64,000 nucleotides of DNA from Punica granatum (lineage: Eukaryota > Streptophyta > Magnoliopsida > Myrtales > Lythraceae), in contig NC_045133.1 of the NCBI RefSeq assembly GCF_007655135.1, forward strand, positions 992,001 through 1,056,000. The letters are read 5' to 3'. Positions 37,480-50,995 of the stretch are shown piece by piece. The notes under the pieces are model-generated. The model had not been told where the DNA came from. It made no database searches and saw nothing but the letters and a program-made list of their open reading frames with translations. Every line of letters starts with the position of its first letter. The stretch's first letter is position 1. Both the position numbers and the translations under genes were made by a program.

Positions 37480-37890
37480 CTATCTCGTAAATTAAAGATA
37501 AGTGAAGTTAAATTGAGTAAAGTAAAAAAAATTACTCCATTCCCAAACAAAACTGGTTTTGAAGTTTTTTTTTTCAACTCCATTCGACTTAATTTCACTT
37601 ATCTTCAACACAATTATTACTTTTTTTTTCAATTTCTTTATCTTTATCATTCAATTCAATTTTTAATACTAAATTCTCTCAACTATATATTAATTTTTCT
37701 ATAATTCAACAATATAATCATTACTTTCTATCAACTATTCATTATTTTTCTAACTTTTTTCTATAATTTAACAACACAATTATTACTTTTTTTTCATAAC
37801 CTTATTATTATAATCTCAATTAAATATATATAATATAGTTTGAATGGAGTAGAGTTTAACTTCACTCTATTTTCAAACAACCCATTAGTC
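37480..37890. mobile_element. MITE family B, inverted and rearranged copy
   Basis: Complement of family B: 'attactccattcccaaacaaaa' (about 37530-37553) matches the TIR of copy 2, and downstream 'taatactaaattctctcaact' and 'attcaacaatataatcatta' match its interior. The TIR-like end lies to the left of a second start, so this is probably two nested or partially duplicated copies. Confidence 0.6.
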
Positions 37891-40234
37891 TCCTCTTTGA
37901 TTCAAGAAATACCAAAGTTCGTATCCAATTTGGAAATGATGAAAACTATACGTTATCACCTTCACATGATAAATATAGAATAAGGAAAACGAAACAATTA
38001 AAGAGAATTAGGGAGACTGAAAATCAAGAGAGAGAAACACGTGCTAATTTGGCAAATCGAATATATATATATATATCAAATATCAAAATCAAATCGAAGA
38101 GCGCAAAGGGAAGCGCCACAGCAGCCTTTTGAGTATTGGTAATTCCTTATTAAAGGTTTTTTCTTTTTTTTTTCGCATAACCAATCAATCAATGCAATTT
38201 ATAAGTTTTCACTTAATTGTAAGCGTGTTAATGAAAAGATAATAAGAGTCTTCAATATCCTTCTTGCTACGAGATATATATATTATACTAGATTATTAAG
38301 CGTGCGATACACGGATTTTTAATTAGTGTTCTTTATTTTTTTTCTAGTTATAAATTTTGACGTAATCTTTATTTAAAAAAATATTAACTTTTATTATTTT
38401 TAACATTTTAATAAAAATTGACCTGAAGTTTATTTTAATATTTACTATTTTACCCTATTCAATAGGGTGGGAGATAAATGTGAATTTTGTCTTTTCTTTT
38501 TAACTTGTTCACAAACTGAAACTCTTTTTTTCATATCTACTATTCTAATTCTGTTTAATAGGTGAGATATAACTTTATATATATATATATAAATACCATT
38601 ACCAAAATTATATTTATGGGAAAATAAATATATATATATATATATATATAGATTCTCATAGTTTGGTAATAATTTAATCACAGACCACCGGACACCATCA
38701 ACTAGTTCTAGTTTACTTAAATTAATTCAAATTGGCAAAATCACAACAACAGACATTTTTTCGTCTATATGCTACTTAAATTTTGAAAGTATCTTAGGAA
38801 TCACATTTGGGTAAAGAAAAATTATAATGGAGCTTTTTATTTCGGTAGAACAATAGAACCTTGTAATTAGGACTATTTTCTAAAGAAATATTATGATTCA
38901 CTAAAAAAAAAGGAAATATTATGAATATTTTATTTTTTAATGCCTGAGCAATATTAATGAAATACGAATCTTGATTTAATCCTTTCTCTGGCATTTATTC
39001 TTCAAGATCTCCATCGATTTCTCTGTATTCGAATTGCTTTATCGATCAACAATGTGAATCGTACCAAGATGCAAGTGTGAATTATGGGACTTGACAATCG
39101 TACTTGTCATTGGTGAAGTAATAAGAAGTCATTAAAGGGAAATTTTCCACATGTAAGAAGGTTTGATTCAAATTTAAAATACAATTGACTTCATCAAAAT
39201 TTTCCCCCTTCTTTCATTTAAGATATTTAATAAAAGGTTTTTTTTTAAGTGTCCTCTCTTTTCTTTTTTTGCCATAGATGATATATCATTAATTAAAACT
39301 GTCCTCTTGGAATGAAAAATAACATCAAACGTACAGAAGCACTTGTTACGTCAGACGTACCAATTCGTCTAAAAGCTAATTTTCCTCTTGTAAACCTTGA
39401 GGACGGGCAGACCAAACCTAATCTATACAATGGCACGAAATGTCGAATCACCAGGCAATATTCATTAATCAATTGACTATTGAACACATCATTAATGGCT
39501 TCATTTGCCGAGTGATAGACGTTGCACCTTCTCGTGATCAATTATACAAGAGTCAATGGATTTCACATACAAATTAATCTTTCTTTATAATATTGTTATG
39601 ATCATTGATGAGCGTTCAACAGTCAAATTAATCTTTCTCAATTAAATATCAAATCAAAGTCAATTACCAAGAAGAATAAAATAATTAATCTACACGGAAT
39701 GGATTGGAACTAGAAGTCAATGTAAGAAATATTTGAGTGTTTTAGAGGAAAAAAGAAGTCTATTAAAATAATCTTCAGCCACTAATTAAAAAATAATAAA
39801 CGATAATCCACCGAGAAAAAAAAAACTACGGAATAAGGTACCTAATCCATGGATTATTTTAACTAGTTAGTTGAATAAAAAAATAAAGAAACAAAATAGA
39901 CTATGAATAAAGTGGCCGGTGCAACCGCGGCTTCTTTGAAGAATCAGAACTAGCGCATGTCACAGTCAAACGGTCAAGAATCGGCCGCCACCTCGGACAA
40001 ACATATGAAACTGCTTAACACCGTATCGATTTGGGAAACAGAAAAATGTATGTACCTGTCGAACAAACTTTTAACATATTCGATATTTCGACAGCCTGTT
40101 CGATATGAAAATTCATTGCAATTAATTTCTCGACGGTGTAGAGAAATTATGAATCTGTACTCGCCTATGAAGTACTCGATAATTGATCGGTGTTTATGAT
40201 CTATCTCGGACCCACGACATCGACGTCACTGGGA
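37891..40234. other. AT-rich intergenic stretch with (TA)n arrays
   Basis: Contains (TA)n runs near 38063-38074, 38576-38591 and 38630-38650. No gene or clear element found; the right part is the upstream region of the bHLH162-like gene. Confidence 0.6.

Positions 40235-40235
<1 letters not shown>

Positions 40236-40274
<39 letters not shown>
40236..40274. repeat. 39-bp uninterrupted G homopolymer
   Basis: Unbroken run of 39 G, 76 bp upstream of the TATA box and 280 bp upstream of the bHLH162 start. Poly-G on the sense strand can form G-quadruplex. Confidence 0.95.
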
Positions 40275-40275
<1 letters not shown>

Positions 40276-40350
40276 GTTTCCCTCTCCATTCCTTTCTCCA
40301 CTTTGCTTTTGTTGCCCCCCATGCATCCGTACATATGGACCCAGCCATAA

Positions 40351-40358
40351 TATAAATA
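40351..40358 (+). promoter_or_regulatory. TATA box of the bHLH162-like gene
   Basis: 'tataaata', followed by a CT-rich leader ('ctctccctctccatctctc') starting about 45 bp later, and the ATG at 40555. Position and pyrimidine-rich leader fit a plant core promoter. Confidence 0.6.
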
Positions 40359-40554
40359 TGCCCCCAAACTACTCACTTTCTTCACTCCCTTAAACAACTC
40401 TCTCCCTCTCCATCTCTCATCTCTTCCTCTTTCTCTTCAAGTCCTCGGCTCAAGATACTTTGAACCCTCTAAGATCAAAATTCTCGACCACATCTAATCG
40501 ATCCATTCCCGGAAGACAGTCGAGAGAAATCATTTATTGATCGAACGAGTTGAG

Positions 40555-42557
40555 ATGAAGAAGTGTAACACTGACTCGCCAAAGCCCGACCGGAAGACCG
40601 TCGAGAGGAACCGGAGGATTCACATGAAAGGCCTCTGTTTCAAGCTCGCCTCCCTCATCCCTCCCCAGCATTACAAAACCTCCAAGGTATGCCATGTGGT
40701 TACATAAAACTCCGAGAAGTTCAACAAATACGGTTTGAAAGATGCCAAATAATGCGAAGAGTCTTAAGGAAATAGTTTGCAATTCGTTGAAGAGCAATAG
40801 CTTCGATAACAGTTTCTCGACAGTCAGTCGATGGGAAATTATCATTTATTTGTTCTTCAAGAGTCGCTATCGATTTCTTTTGATCCAATTATCGATCTCC
40901 ATGTGAAACCACAAGTGAACAAATAAAAGGAAAATCAACAGAACCTAAGAACTTTGATGTTGCGTTTGGTTTGTAAGTAACATTTTAAAATTAAATTTTG
41001 ATTTTGAAAAAAAGTGGTATAAATGGGTATGTATGAGATTCACCATTTGATTTTGTATAAGTTATTTGATTTTAATTTTGAAAAAGAGTGGTATAAATGA
41101 GATTCACCATTTGACTTTATATAAATCATTTTATTTTATTGTGAATAGAATTAAATTAAAAGTAAGATTTTAAAATTTTATTTTGAAACCAAATAGGTTA
41201 TAAATGTGCTATCAATCGTACAGATCCTTAGCTTTTACGAGCGAGCGGGTTCCAAGATATATAAAAATGTTCCGAAATAATTTGTGGTCCTCACATTCCA
41301 AAGCTTCCAATACGTACTACTCCACGTGCCGCTGCCGATGAGTTCCAGTTAACTAGCTGGTGCTTAATTAAATCGCCGCATTAATTGTACATGCGTGCTA
41401 ATTATCGATGGTACGCACATATACAAACAAAATGGTTGCGTGAATATTGTGTTCTCATCGGTCCGTACATACACTGTTATGTGATATTAGAAATCTTTCT
41501 TTGTGGCGATAAATCAATGACGGAACAAGTATGTACTGTACCTGTATGTGATAATAGATACCTTTCTTGTGGTGATAAATCAAAGATATATAGAACAATT
41601 AATGATTGATCGGCACGTGGAATCACTTGAATCTCTCATTGTTATTCAGTGGTATATTTGTCAAAGAGCATTCACAAACATCTTCAAGCAACGAAGTCGA
41701 GCTTTTTGTGTAGTCTCGCAACAATCACGTGCTATACAGTTTTATTTATATATTTATATATATCAAGGCAGCATGTGGTTCCTGCAGATCACTCAGGATG
41801 CAACACAAACATCATATATACAACCCATTTCTATCACTCAGAACAACTCGTCGAGGAAAAACGTGCATTTTTATGTATATATTACCTGCCTAACTATTGA
41901 CTAATTAATTAATTAGTTAAGAACGAATATGTATGCTTCTCGTTTTGCATGCCTGCAGAATCATTCTAGCTAGAGAGTTACCTAATTCTGGTTACAGCAT
42001 AAAACTGAAGATGTTTGCTACGTCTATCTATTACAGGACATGCTATCGCAGCAAGATCAGCTCGATTTTGCAGCAGCCTATATCAAGCAACTGAGAGACA
42101 GAATAGATGGGTTGAAGAGGAGGAAGGAGCTGGCAATGATATCCAATGGTCTGAATTGCAGTGGCAATGGAGGCAGTCCAAACCCAATGGCGAACGTGGG
42201 TGTAAAGCTTCCCGTGATCGAACTACGGGAGTGGGAGTCGGGTCTAGAGGTGAGCCTGATAAGCGGGGTCGACAAGAACTTCATGTTGTATGAAGTGATA
42301 AGTATCCTTCACGAGGAAGGAGCCGAGGTTGTCAGCGCTAGCTTCTCCACCATTGGTGATAAGATCTTCCACACTCTTCATGCTCAGGTTTGTCATCTAT
42401 ATACCGGTCGATATACCAGAATTTTTAATTAGATTTGATGGATGAATTCGCAGAGTTTATCTAAATTCATTTGACACATTCCTTACAGGTGAGGATTTCA
42501 AGGGTTGGAATAGAGACCTCAAGGATATGGGAGAGACTGCAAGAATTGACATGCTAG
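40555..42557 (+). CDS. BHLH162: bHLH162-like transcription factor
   Basis: Small nuclear bHLH DNA-binding protein. Exons 40555-40686, 42037-42387 and 42489-42557, GT-AG, phase 0; 552 bp, 183 aa. The basic region is DRKTVERNRRIHMKGL (12-27). It keeps E17 and R21 for E-box contact but has K14 where G-box binders have His, as in the bHLH162 family. Helix 1 is KGLCFKLASLIP, the loop carries exon junction 1, and helix 2 is DQLDFAAAYIKQLRDRI. A C-terminal ACT-like half (about 95-165: LISGVDKNFMLYEVISILHEEGAEVV) suggests dimerisation. Intron 1 is 1350 bp and carries a MITE at 40961-41197. A TATA box lies at 40351 and a long G tract just upstream. The exact Arabidopsis counterpart is inferred from memory of the basic region. 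Confidence 0.88.
40961..41197. mobile_element. MITE family C in bHLH162 intron 1
   Basis: Left end 'tgcgtttggtttgtaagtaa', right complement 'cctatttggtttcaaaataa', forming a TIR. The interior has an internal duplication: 'gattttgaaaaa.agtggtataaatg' then 'gattcaccatttga.tt' appears twice. Non-coding. Confidence 0.7.
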
Positions 42558-45500
42558 CTGCACACTTATGTACGAGACATAAGCTGCTTCTAGAAAACAA
42601 TCCGAGGATCCTGGCATTTTGGTGACATCGCTTGTTCATCCAATCTCGATCCCACACGATTGATCAAAAAATTGGGCTGAAAATATTTTTTGAGCGTTTG
42701 TGATGACTAGTGGCCCGCGGTTACTGAAGTGAACGAGCAGAGTAGTGTGTACGAGGGAATATGAAGAAAATATTCTTGTATATTTTAGAAATATTTCGCT
42801 CATTTTCCCAAGAAATTAATGTTCTTGGTAGTTCTTCTGATAGATGATGTTCTTGGCAGTTAGTATATATATAGATATACAGATGTAGAATTAATAAGCA
42901 TATGTATTATATTAATATGTAGAATTCTCTTAGGCAGTCATAAAAAAGAGAGAACAATGCTTGCAAGTGAAGATTTCTTTATGTTTCTTATTAATGTCGT
43001 CGAAGACCGTATGTATATCGGAATGCAACTATGCAAGAAATATAATTGGCCTGAATGCAGAGGACGTGCGTATATACACTGAAGTTAGAATTGGTTGGGT
43101 TGGACGGTCTTTCAATATAATTCTTCGCTACGGAAATTATAGTCAAACTTGGACTGACCTGACCAATCCATGAAGCCTCACCCTTGGTGGCAATGGGAAA
43201 CCATAAAATTTTATTATCAAGCGCGTACCTCTAATTAATATTATATTATCTAAAATAAAATAACATAAAATAGAAGCAAGTGCGGTAAATTTTTTTTTTT
43301 GTTTTTGGGTTTGGGGGCCTAAAGCAAGCAGTACACTTTCAAATAAACAGAGTCAAATTCTTGAGGAGGGGTCAGTGCATAGAAGTCGCTAACGTGGAAT
43401 TAAGATGTCCGGGATTCCATCCTCGTTAGCGAAAATTTTGTGGCCATTTATCTCGCTTTTTTATGATTTTATTAGATTTATAAATCTCTCTTATAATCGA
43501 AAAAAATAAATCAAGTCTCATTAGGGCCGTATTACATTATATATATCCTAGCAAATCACCTGAATCTCTAAGGCGAACAATTAGCATTAGTCAGGGGGTC
43601 CGAGGTTACGGTTCATCTACCGTGACCCCCGGTCACCAGGACACGTGTTTCCCCATATTAGATGCGCGTGGGTCTCGCAGGACACTATATATTCAACGGC
43701 GAGAGGGTCCCATGTCATTGGAACGTAGGATCATGTTAGAAATTCCCTGCAAGATTAGATTAGTCATCTATATAATCCCTTTCAATTTTTTGGTTAATAA
43801 TTATTGAATGGCGCTGGCTTTCGGTCTTGTCTTTATTAGGGATGGGAACGTAAGCAAATATATTTTCATGTGACTCGCTTCGCTTTCATATGAGTTTCAA
43901 GGCGGCGGTTCTGTTTGAGGACTTTGAACTTGGACAACCTCAGCCGGACATCGGCTCCTTACTTATGGGGACAGAGACATTATTTCCCCACGTTCGGTTT
44001 ATATAGAATTTCCAAAGTTACATACATATATATATATATAATCACCGGAGAGGCTCACAAATTTTTTTTTTTTGTAAAAAATAATAGAAAATTTATTATA
44101 GTGGACAGTCACATTCTCCCAAGATTCAGAAGTTTTTAATCTGATATAACTACCCCACAACTCCCCATCGAGACGCTTAGTGAACAACAAAAGTCCCTAC
44201 AAGCATTTTTGACTATGTATAAAACTTTTACCTTATGAGAATTGTAATTACATGGGAGGAGACGCAAACTCGAGACGTTGAAGGCAACTGTTTTAAGTCT
44301 TACCACCAGGTTGCCAGGCCTCGGTGGTGAGAGGCTTATAAGGGGCCTAACAAAAGGATGGGAAATGAAAAATACAGGAACTCTGATAAAAGAATAGCTC
44401 TTTAATGAACTTTAGGCTAGAGATGTTTTATATACTCTTTTTTTTTTAATGAATAATGCCTCACATATTTTTAGTTTCAATGTAGCAGTACTACTGTTAA
44501 AGTAATTCAAGCTTCACGAGACCATGATATTATTAGTTTCTTGGAATTGATTTATGGAAAATAAACAGAACGATGGACGTACTCTGTATGTGTGGCTTTG
44601 GGACATTATCAAAGTATTGGTGGCTTTGGGACGTTATCAAAGTATTGGTGGCTTTGAGACGTTATCAAAATAAAGGATATTGGCGAAATTAGCAAGTTCG
44701 AGCGATATACGTACTCATTTTTTTATTCGTTTTCTTGTAGGATGTACGTCATTGCACATGCAAATCATGCATGTGTGAGTACCACACGACAGGAGAGTTT
44801 CTGCACGTATTGATGACGATTCTCCTGCATAAAATGCATGTATACCCATCGACGAAGAGCAGCGTAGTGTTTGGTGAGTCGTAGTATAACTCTTGATCAG
44901 CCTGTTAATTTGTTGATGAGTTGTTGTAAAACATCTCCTCATCGTTGATGGACGGTGAGGAATTAATTAATTTCCTAATCAAACGTTAGAGTGAGCATGT
45001 GCCATCAAATTTGAATTGTACAAAGAGATCGCAAATCTGTCTTACGGGTAAATATGGTGCGGGGATAATTTTATACAAAAGATGTCATGCACGTGGTCAA
45101 AGGCAAAGTGCATGCATCCCAGTGAATCAATAGAGCACGTTCTTTGTTTATGTTTGGGACACGTTGCTGACAAGACAGCGCGTGGAGACCGAATTCTATG
45201 TATCGTCAGCATTGACCGTCACGTCCGTACAATAGACTTCTTCCATGAAAGCTGCCACCGACTGTCACGTGCGCATATTATATTGGGCTTCTCTAAAGGC
45301 CCAATTTTGTCTTTGAACGGGCCCAAATGCTGACGAAGCTTATTTCCCGATTGCGTCTGGGCTTTTAATCTATTTGCTCAGCCCACACCAAATTCCTCTC
45401 ATTCTCTGATGATTCTTTCCCCGAATGGCCGGATCGATTTGGTCGGAGCCATCGACGAGACCTCATCCGATCTGGAAGCTCAGTTATCTTTGGTCTGTGA

Positions 45501-47793
45501 CGTCATTTTTTGAGAGAACAACGTCGCGGAGCTTGCGATGGACAATACAATACGCCGGAGTCCAATAAAACTGGAAAAAAAAAATTATAGTTATATATCT
45601 TCGTGAATTTATTAGATGACCGAGAAGGATACGTGGAAGAGATAACTATAGTTATAGGGTTTATTTTTTGTCAGTTCATTTTTGTTCTTCTACGGTGTAT
45701 ATTTAATTCGGGAGAGGGACAGATGAAGATAAGTTCTTTGGGCAAAAAAGAATGAGATGCTTCTCCACCAGTTATTTTTGGGGGACGCCGAGTTCTATTT
45801 TGACTTGAACTCTCAGAAAATGACATGTCCCCACGCCAACTTTATTAATTATTAATAAAGTGGCAAAGACTCGTTAAAAAATTTGTAAAATTAATTGTTA
45901 GCACTTTAGAGCCAACGCAGATGGATTTTATTGGTCGTTAGAAAAAAGAAAAAGAAAGAATATTACATTGCATGTTAGAAATTTTTTTAAAAAAATGCTG
46001 CACTAAATTATTGGAAAAAATATAGTAATTATTTGTGGCAATTGTTGTAGTTCTTTTTTTTTTTTTTAATAATAATGGAATGATTGAGAACAGGCAGCTT
46101 AATGAAGGTTTTACTTGCGGGACACTTCAAAATTGCTAAAGATTCAATTTAACATAGGAAAGGAAAGAGAGAGAGAGAGAGAGAACGTCCCGCACCAAGT
46201 CTCGCATAATAATGCCACTTGTTTTGACATGTAACCGAACCACATCTTTCGTACTTGCTGCCAAAATCGAATGATTTTTGGAATTATATTATAATTAGAG
46301 TAATTCATGAGCTAAAATAAACAAAAATGAACTAATCCGTGTTGGTAAAGAATATGTTTTGTTTAATATTGAAAAAGTGTAATCCTATTAAAAAATGAAA
46401 CATGTAATCAAATTATGCTCTACCTCGAATACTTTTTGCCTAATATTATATATTATGTAGTTAATTATTGGATCATTCGTACTATTTAGAGAATAACAAT
46501 AACAATAATAAAAATAAAAATAATAGCATCTAGTTAGTTAGTGATCGTTAGGCGGTGATATTAAGAGAGAACATTATTATATAATATATAATTACTCTAA
46601 TATACAATAAGAGATAAATATAAGATAAGATCTTAAATTTGATTTCCAAAGGTACAAACATTATTGCCATACTAGTGAAATTTTAATTAGGGAATCGCGT
46701 CTTTTATATGGAAAATAGCGACTCTCCTTAAGCAACATATTTTCGCAAATTCCGTAATATTCGAGTTGGGATTCGTCTGTGCACATTGACGCAACTCTGA
46801 TCATGCATTGCACCATCTCCCTTTTGCTCGGTAATTTTTATGATTCCGCTTCCTTTACTTAATCACATCCGATAAAAAAATACCATAAAGTTGCATTGTC
46901 ATTCGCGCAATAACGTTCCGCGACATATAATTACTTTTTTAAGGGATGTTTCGATATTCACTTATATATAGCTTTTGGAATACTGCTTGTTGATTTTTTG
47001 CTTTTTCGACAAGACCATTATGTGCATTTTAGCCTATTACTTCGTACTAATCCCCATTCACTTATGAGTTGCCCCCGATCACGAATCGTTGAGAGTAAAT
47101 TTGAAAATTCACCCATCAACGAGTCGACATATAGTTACTCTTTTTAGATATACATTTTGATATTCACTTACATCAAAAAATAATTACTTCTTTTAGAGAT
47201 GTTCTAATATTCAGTAATAGTACTAATCCGGTGAGACTATAAAGTACATCTTATCTAAATCTTGAAGATTCTACACTGCAGAAAAAATTCACCCACCGAC
47301 TGCGAAGCTTTCTAACTGTACCGTCGTCTCTTGTGGTTAATGAATGTTTTATTATTGAATAATTATAGTAAAAAAAGAAAAAAAAAAGAAAACTGAAAGA
47401 AGAAAAATCCAAGCTTTATGTAAGATTTGACCATGAGTAAGAGGCTGGGTAGGCGTGGACTGTGGATGGATGGAGGGAGAGAAAAGTCAAAGCAGATGAA
47501 CACTTAACAACGAAAAGTTGGACAGAGAAACACTAACACGAAGCCGAACAGAACAGAACAGGAAAGGAACAGAGCAGGCAACGAGATTAAAGATCAAGGC
47601 AACACTGTGGCTCCTCCACCACCACCATGACCATGTGCCCACATGCTTGATTTGGTCTTCATCTTCGATCCTTCTCATTCTCCCTTCAAAAGGGTGGTCT
47701 CTTCCTCCGCCGCTCAATTGGCCCCAGCCCCAGCCTGAATCTGATTCGTTCGGGTAAACGTAGAGGTCTCAGGGGAGAGGGACAACAGACAAG
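42558..47793. other. Gene-free intergenic stretch
   Basis: About 5.2 kb between the bHLH162 and CBC-like genes without a supported exon. It contains a 28-bp triplet repeat (44592-44675), a (GA)n run near 46167-46184, T/A tracts and scattered short frames (for example 45082-45333) without domains. The last few hundred bases are the CBC promoter and leader. Confidence 0.65.
44592..44675. repeat. 28-bp tandem repeat, 3 units
   Basis: Three consecutive units at 44592-44619, 44620-44647 and 44648-44675 starting 'gtggctttgggac.ttatca'; the third differs at several positions. Confidence 0.9.
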
Positions 47794-50210
47794 ATGAAGG
47801 AAGCAGGGGATGGCGGCGGCGGCGGCGGCGGAACGGGCTTCGTCCGGGCCGACCAGATCGACCTCAAGGCCATCGACGAGCAGCTTGAGCGGTTCAGCCG
47901 GGTCACCACCCTCGAGAAGAGCCGGAGCATCCCAGCATCCGGTGCCGCCGCCGTCGACGTGGCCCCGAAGGGGTTTGGGCTAATCCCTCCGAGGAGGGAG
48001 AGGAAGGAGTGGGAGATCGACGCGTCCAAGCTCACCATCAAGAGCGTCATTGCACGCGGCACCTTCGGGACCGTCCACCGCGGCATCTACGACGGTCAGG
48101 ATGTTGCCGGTCAGTCGCCGACCTGTCGATTTTGGTCTCGATTTGCTCCAGTTTCTCGTTTTTATGGCATTTCTTTTGATCTCCCATTTCTGGCAATTCA
48201 TGTTTTTGTTGTTGTCGGGTTTCTTGTTTCCAATAGATTTACTAAAATGCGCATTGCCTGCTTCTGCTTTCGTGGGCAATCTTCTGTGGTTGTAACGCGT
48301 CCCAAGAATCATGCGAATTACAAGTTCGAACGCTTAAGATCGGGTTTGGCACAGGCGAAATTGGAATCGCTATATGTAATGGTCGGGTTTTGTGTAGCAA
48401 TTCTGGTCCATTCTCTTATTGTCTCATACCAACAGCAACATGGGTTAGAATTTCCGCAACTTTTGGAATCATTTGATAACTGGGGATGCAGGGTTTATCG
48501 CATCAGTTCTGTTGTTGTGGAGTAGCTGGATATCGGAAAAATTGTAACCTGTCAAGATGCAAGACATGTTTGAAAAAATTGCTGTAGTTATAGAATAAAA
48601 AATCGAAGTTTGTATCTCCTTGTGATTGGAAGTGAATCGAACTTCATATCTCCTTCGTTTTGGTTAATCTTGTTCAGCTGATCGATGATAACTCATGGTT
48701 GTGATTACCTCATTGATAGTCTGCATCTTCTTATATAATGCATCGCTATTAGCTAAAGTTTCACTGCCTGTACAAATATTTTGTTGTTACAGTTAAACTG
48801 CTTGACTGGGGTGAAGAGGGGCACAGGACTGAAGCTGAACTTGCTTCATTAAGGTCTGCATTCGCTCAAGAAGTCGCCGTGTGGCACAAGCTCAATCACC
48901 CTAATGTTACCAAGGTTTGCATCTCTTTGCATCTATATCCTTTCTGCTTTGTAGGTAGATTCCCGAAATTAGCCTATTGAGAACTATTTATTCGAGATCG
49001 GTTCTGATTATGGTTATGTCCTTTCAGTTTATCGGGGCAACAATGGGATCTTCGGGTCTGCTAATACAAACCGATAGTGGCCCGATTGATATGCCAAAGA
49101 ATGTCTGTTGTGTTGTAGTGGAATATCTCCCTGGGGGTACTTTGAAATCTTACCTCATAAAGAACAGGAGGAGGAAACTTGCTTTCAAGGTCGTTCATCA
49201 GCTGGCTCTAGATCTCGCTCGAGGGTATGTGCCATTATTCGTGCTCATGTTTGGTTTGTATACTTGGTCTTGTCTTATTTTTGCAACTAATAGGGCCAAC
49301 ATGAACTGTGTTTTTCCAGTTTGAGTTACCTGCACTCTCAGAAGATCGTCCATAGAGATGTGAAAACCGAGAACATGCTATTGGACAAGACGCGAACTGT
49401 GAAGATTGCCGATTTCGGGGTTGCTCGTGTTGAAGCCTCAAATCCTAATGACATGACCGGCGAGACTGGGACACTCGGTTATATGGCTCCCGAGGTATTC
49501 TTATAATTTTTTCCTTCAGACTCATGCTTAATTGAAAATGAGACTTGACTAAAATGAATATGTGCAACCGTTTGCTATATCGGCCCAAAACTCTGGCTCT
49601 CACGTGCCATCATTTACATTTTGTAGCTTATAGCTTCTTCGAAGTTTGGAATTAAATGTACTAATCTGGATGCCCCAGAGGTGGTCTATTGGAGTGAATC
49701 ATGCTAATAAAATTAAATTGGATGTAGGTACTTAATGGGAATCCTTACAACAGAAAATGCGACGTTTATAGTTTCGGCATTTGTTTGTGGGAGATTTATT
49801 GTTGCGACATGCCGTATCCCGATCTCAGTTTCTCGGAGATGACTTCAGCTGTGGTGCGGCAAGTAAGATTCATGACTGGACATCCTTTCTCCCTGGCGTA
49901 TAATACTAGTGTTTGGTTTGGGAATGTTGAAGCGGATGGAAAGGTTCTAGTATGCACGGAGATATCTATGAACTTATTATTCTGGTGATTTCCTTGAATG
50001 CAGAACCTAAGACCGGAGATGCCGAGGTGCTGCCCGAACTCCCTTGCAAACGTGATGAAGCGGTGTTGGGATGCAAACCCTGACAAGCGTCCTGAGATGG
50101 ATGAGGTTGTCTCCATGATCGAGGCTATTGACACATCAAAGGGTGGCGGTATGATCCCTGTCGATCAGTCTCAGGGCTGTCTTTGCTTCCGCAAGCGCCG
50201 AGGGCCTTGA
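47794..50210 (+). CDS. CBC1: CBC1/CBC2-like Raf-type protein kinase
   Basis: Raf-like C-group kinase closely resembling CONVERGENCE OF BLUE LIGHT AND CO2 1/2, guard-cell kinases that act with HT1 in stomatal opening. Six exons: 47794-48109, 48793-48914, 49028-49224, 49320-49494, 49728-49862, 50004-50210; 1152 bp, 383 aa, all GT-AG and phase-consistent. A Gly-rich start (GDGGGGGGGTGFVRADQIDLKAID) precedes the domain. The glycine loop is IARGTFGTVHRG (about 86-97), VAVK lysine K107, HRDVKTEN with D225, DFG 243-245, and the activation segment ends GYMAPE (265-270). The C-terminus ends QGCLCFRKRRGP, a Cys/basic tail like the family's. Intron 1 (683 bp) is the longest; the first exon frame stays open into it, which is not coding. 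Confidence 0.94.
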
Positions 50211-50995
50211 AACATTCATTCTATTAATCCCTTAAAGTCGATATTATTATTATTATTGGTATTAATGCTAGTCCGACGCCAAGAACTCAGAGGTTTGCTA
50301 GGAAATTTAGCTGGGTTGTCGGCGTAGGGGAAAAACTAGTCCGTGCCTTTCCCCTTATTGGACTATGTAAAGCTTTCCCTCTCGCTATTTCTACTTTTAT
50401 TTTCATTTTTTTTCCCCACGATGCAATTTGATTTCAGTTGGGCGCTCTCCTTGTTCTCATATTATTTCAAATGCCTGTAGCTTCAAATTGTGGGCTCGAG
50501 ACCTCTTCAGTCGATGTGTAAGATCATTTGCTTTATATATACATACTGTCAATAATCAATGACACTCGCTTCTATTGAGGATGATGATCTTGGAGCTATT
50601 GTTGATCAGTCGATTCGTGTTTTCTGCACTCCGTTCTGTGCTGTTTTCCTGTATCTAGACCATCCCGCATCTTATCTTTCCAAATTTTTATCACTTGTAC
50701 TCAGGCAGGTGCAGTCCCTTCACCGTGCCGTTCGTACGAGCAAAATCCTAACCTGCTGGCCTAATCAAATGTTGGTCATGATCATAAAAGTGTGGAATGC
50801 AACACTGAGCCATCATATATTCTACCAAAAGAATTCGTTTGATTTGTAGGTCTCAAACATGGGACAGCTCGAGCCCGTCACACATGACGAGAAGCGGCAT
50901 CGAGCAACTAAAACCCGAGGGGTTTAATGGAAAAAAAAGCCTAACAAGACCTGAGAAAAAGCCTGATCTGCAAACAAAATTGATCAAAGGACGAT
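50211..50995. other. Convergent 3' flanks of CBC-like and SWEET genes
   Basis: 785 bp between two convergent stops, so both 3' UTRs lie here. No other gene seen; a short frame at 50559-50849 has no domain. Confidence 0.7.

Noticed and set aside
45082..45333. 83-codon frame in the intergenic region
   Set aside because: No family resemblance; composition like flanking DNA.
47794..48525. 243-codon reading of the CBC first exon
   Set aside because: It reads through intron 1 past the GT at 48110; splicing to 48793 restores the conserved VAVKLLDWG.
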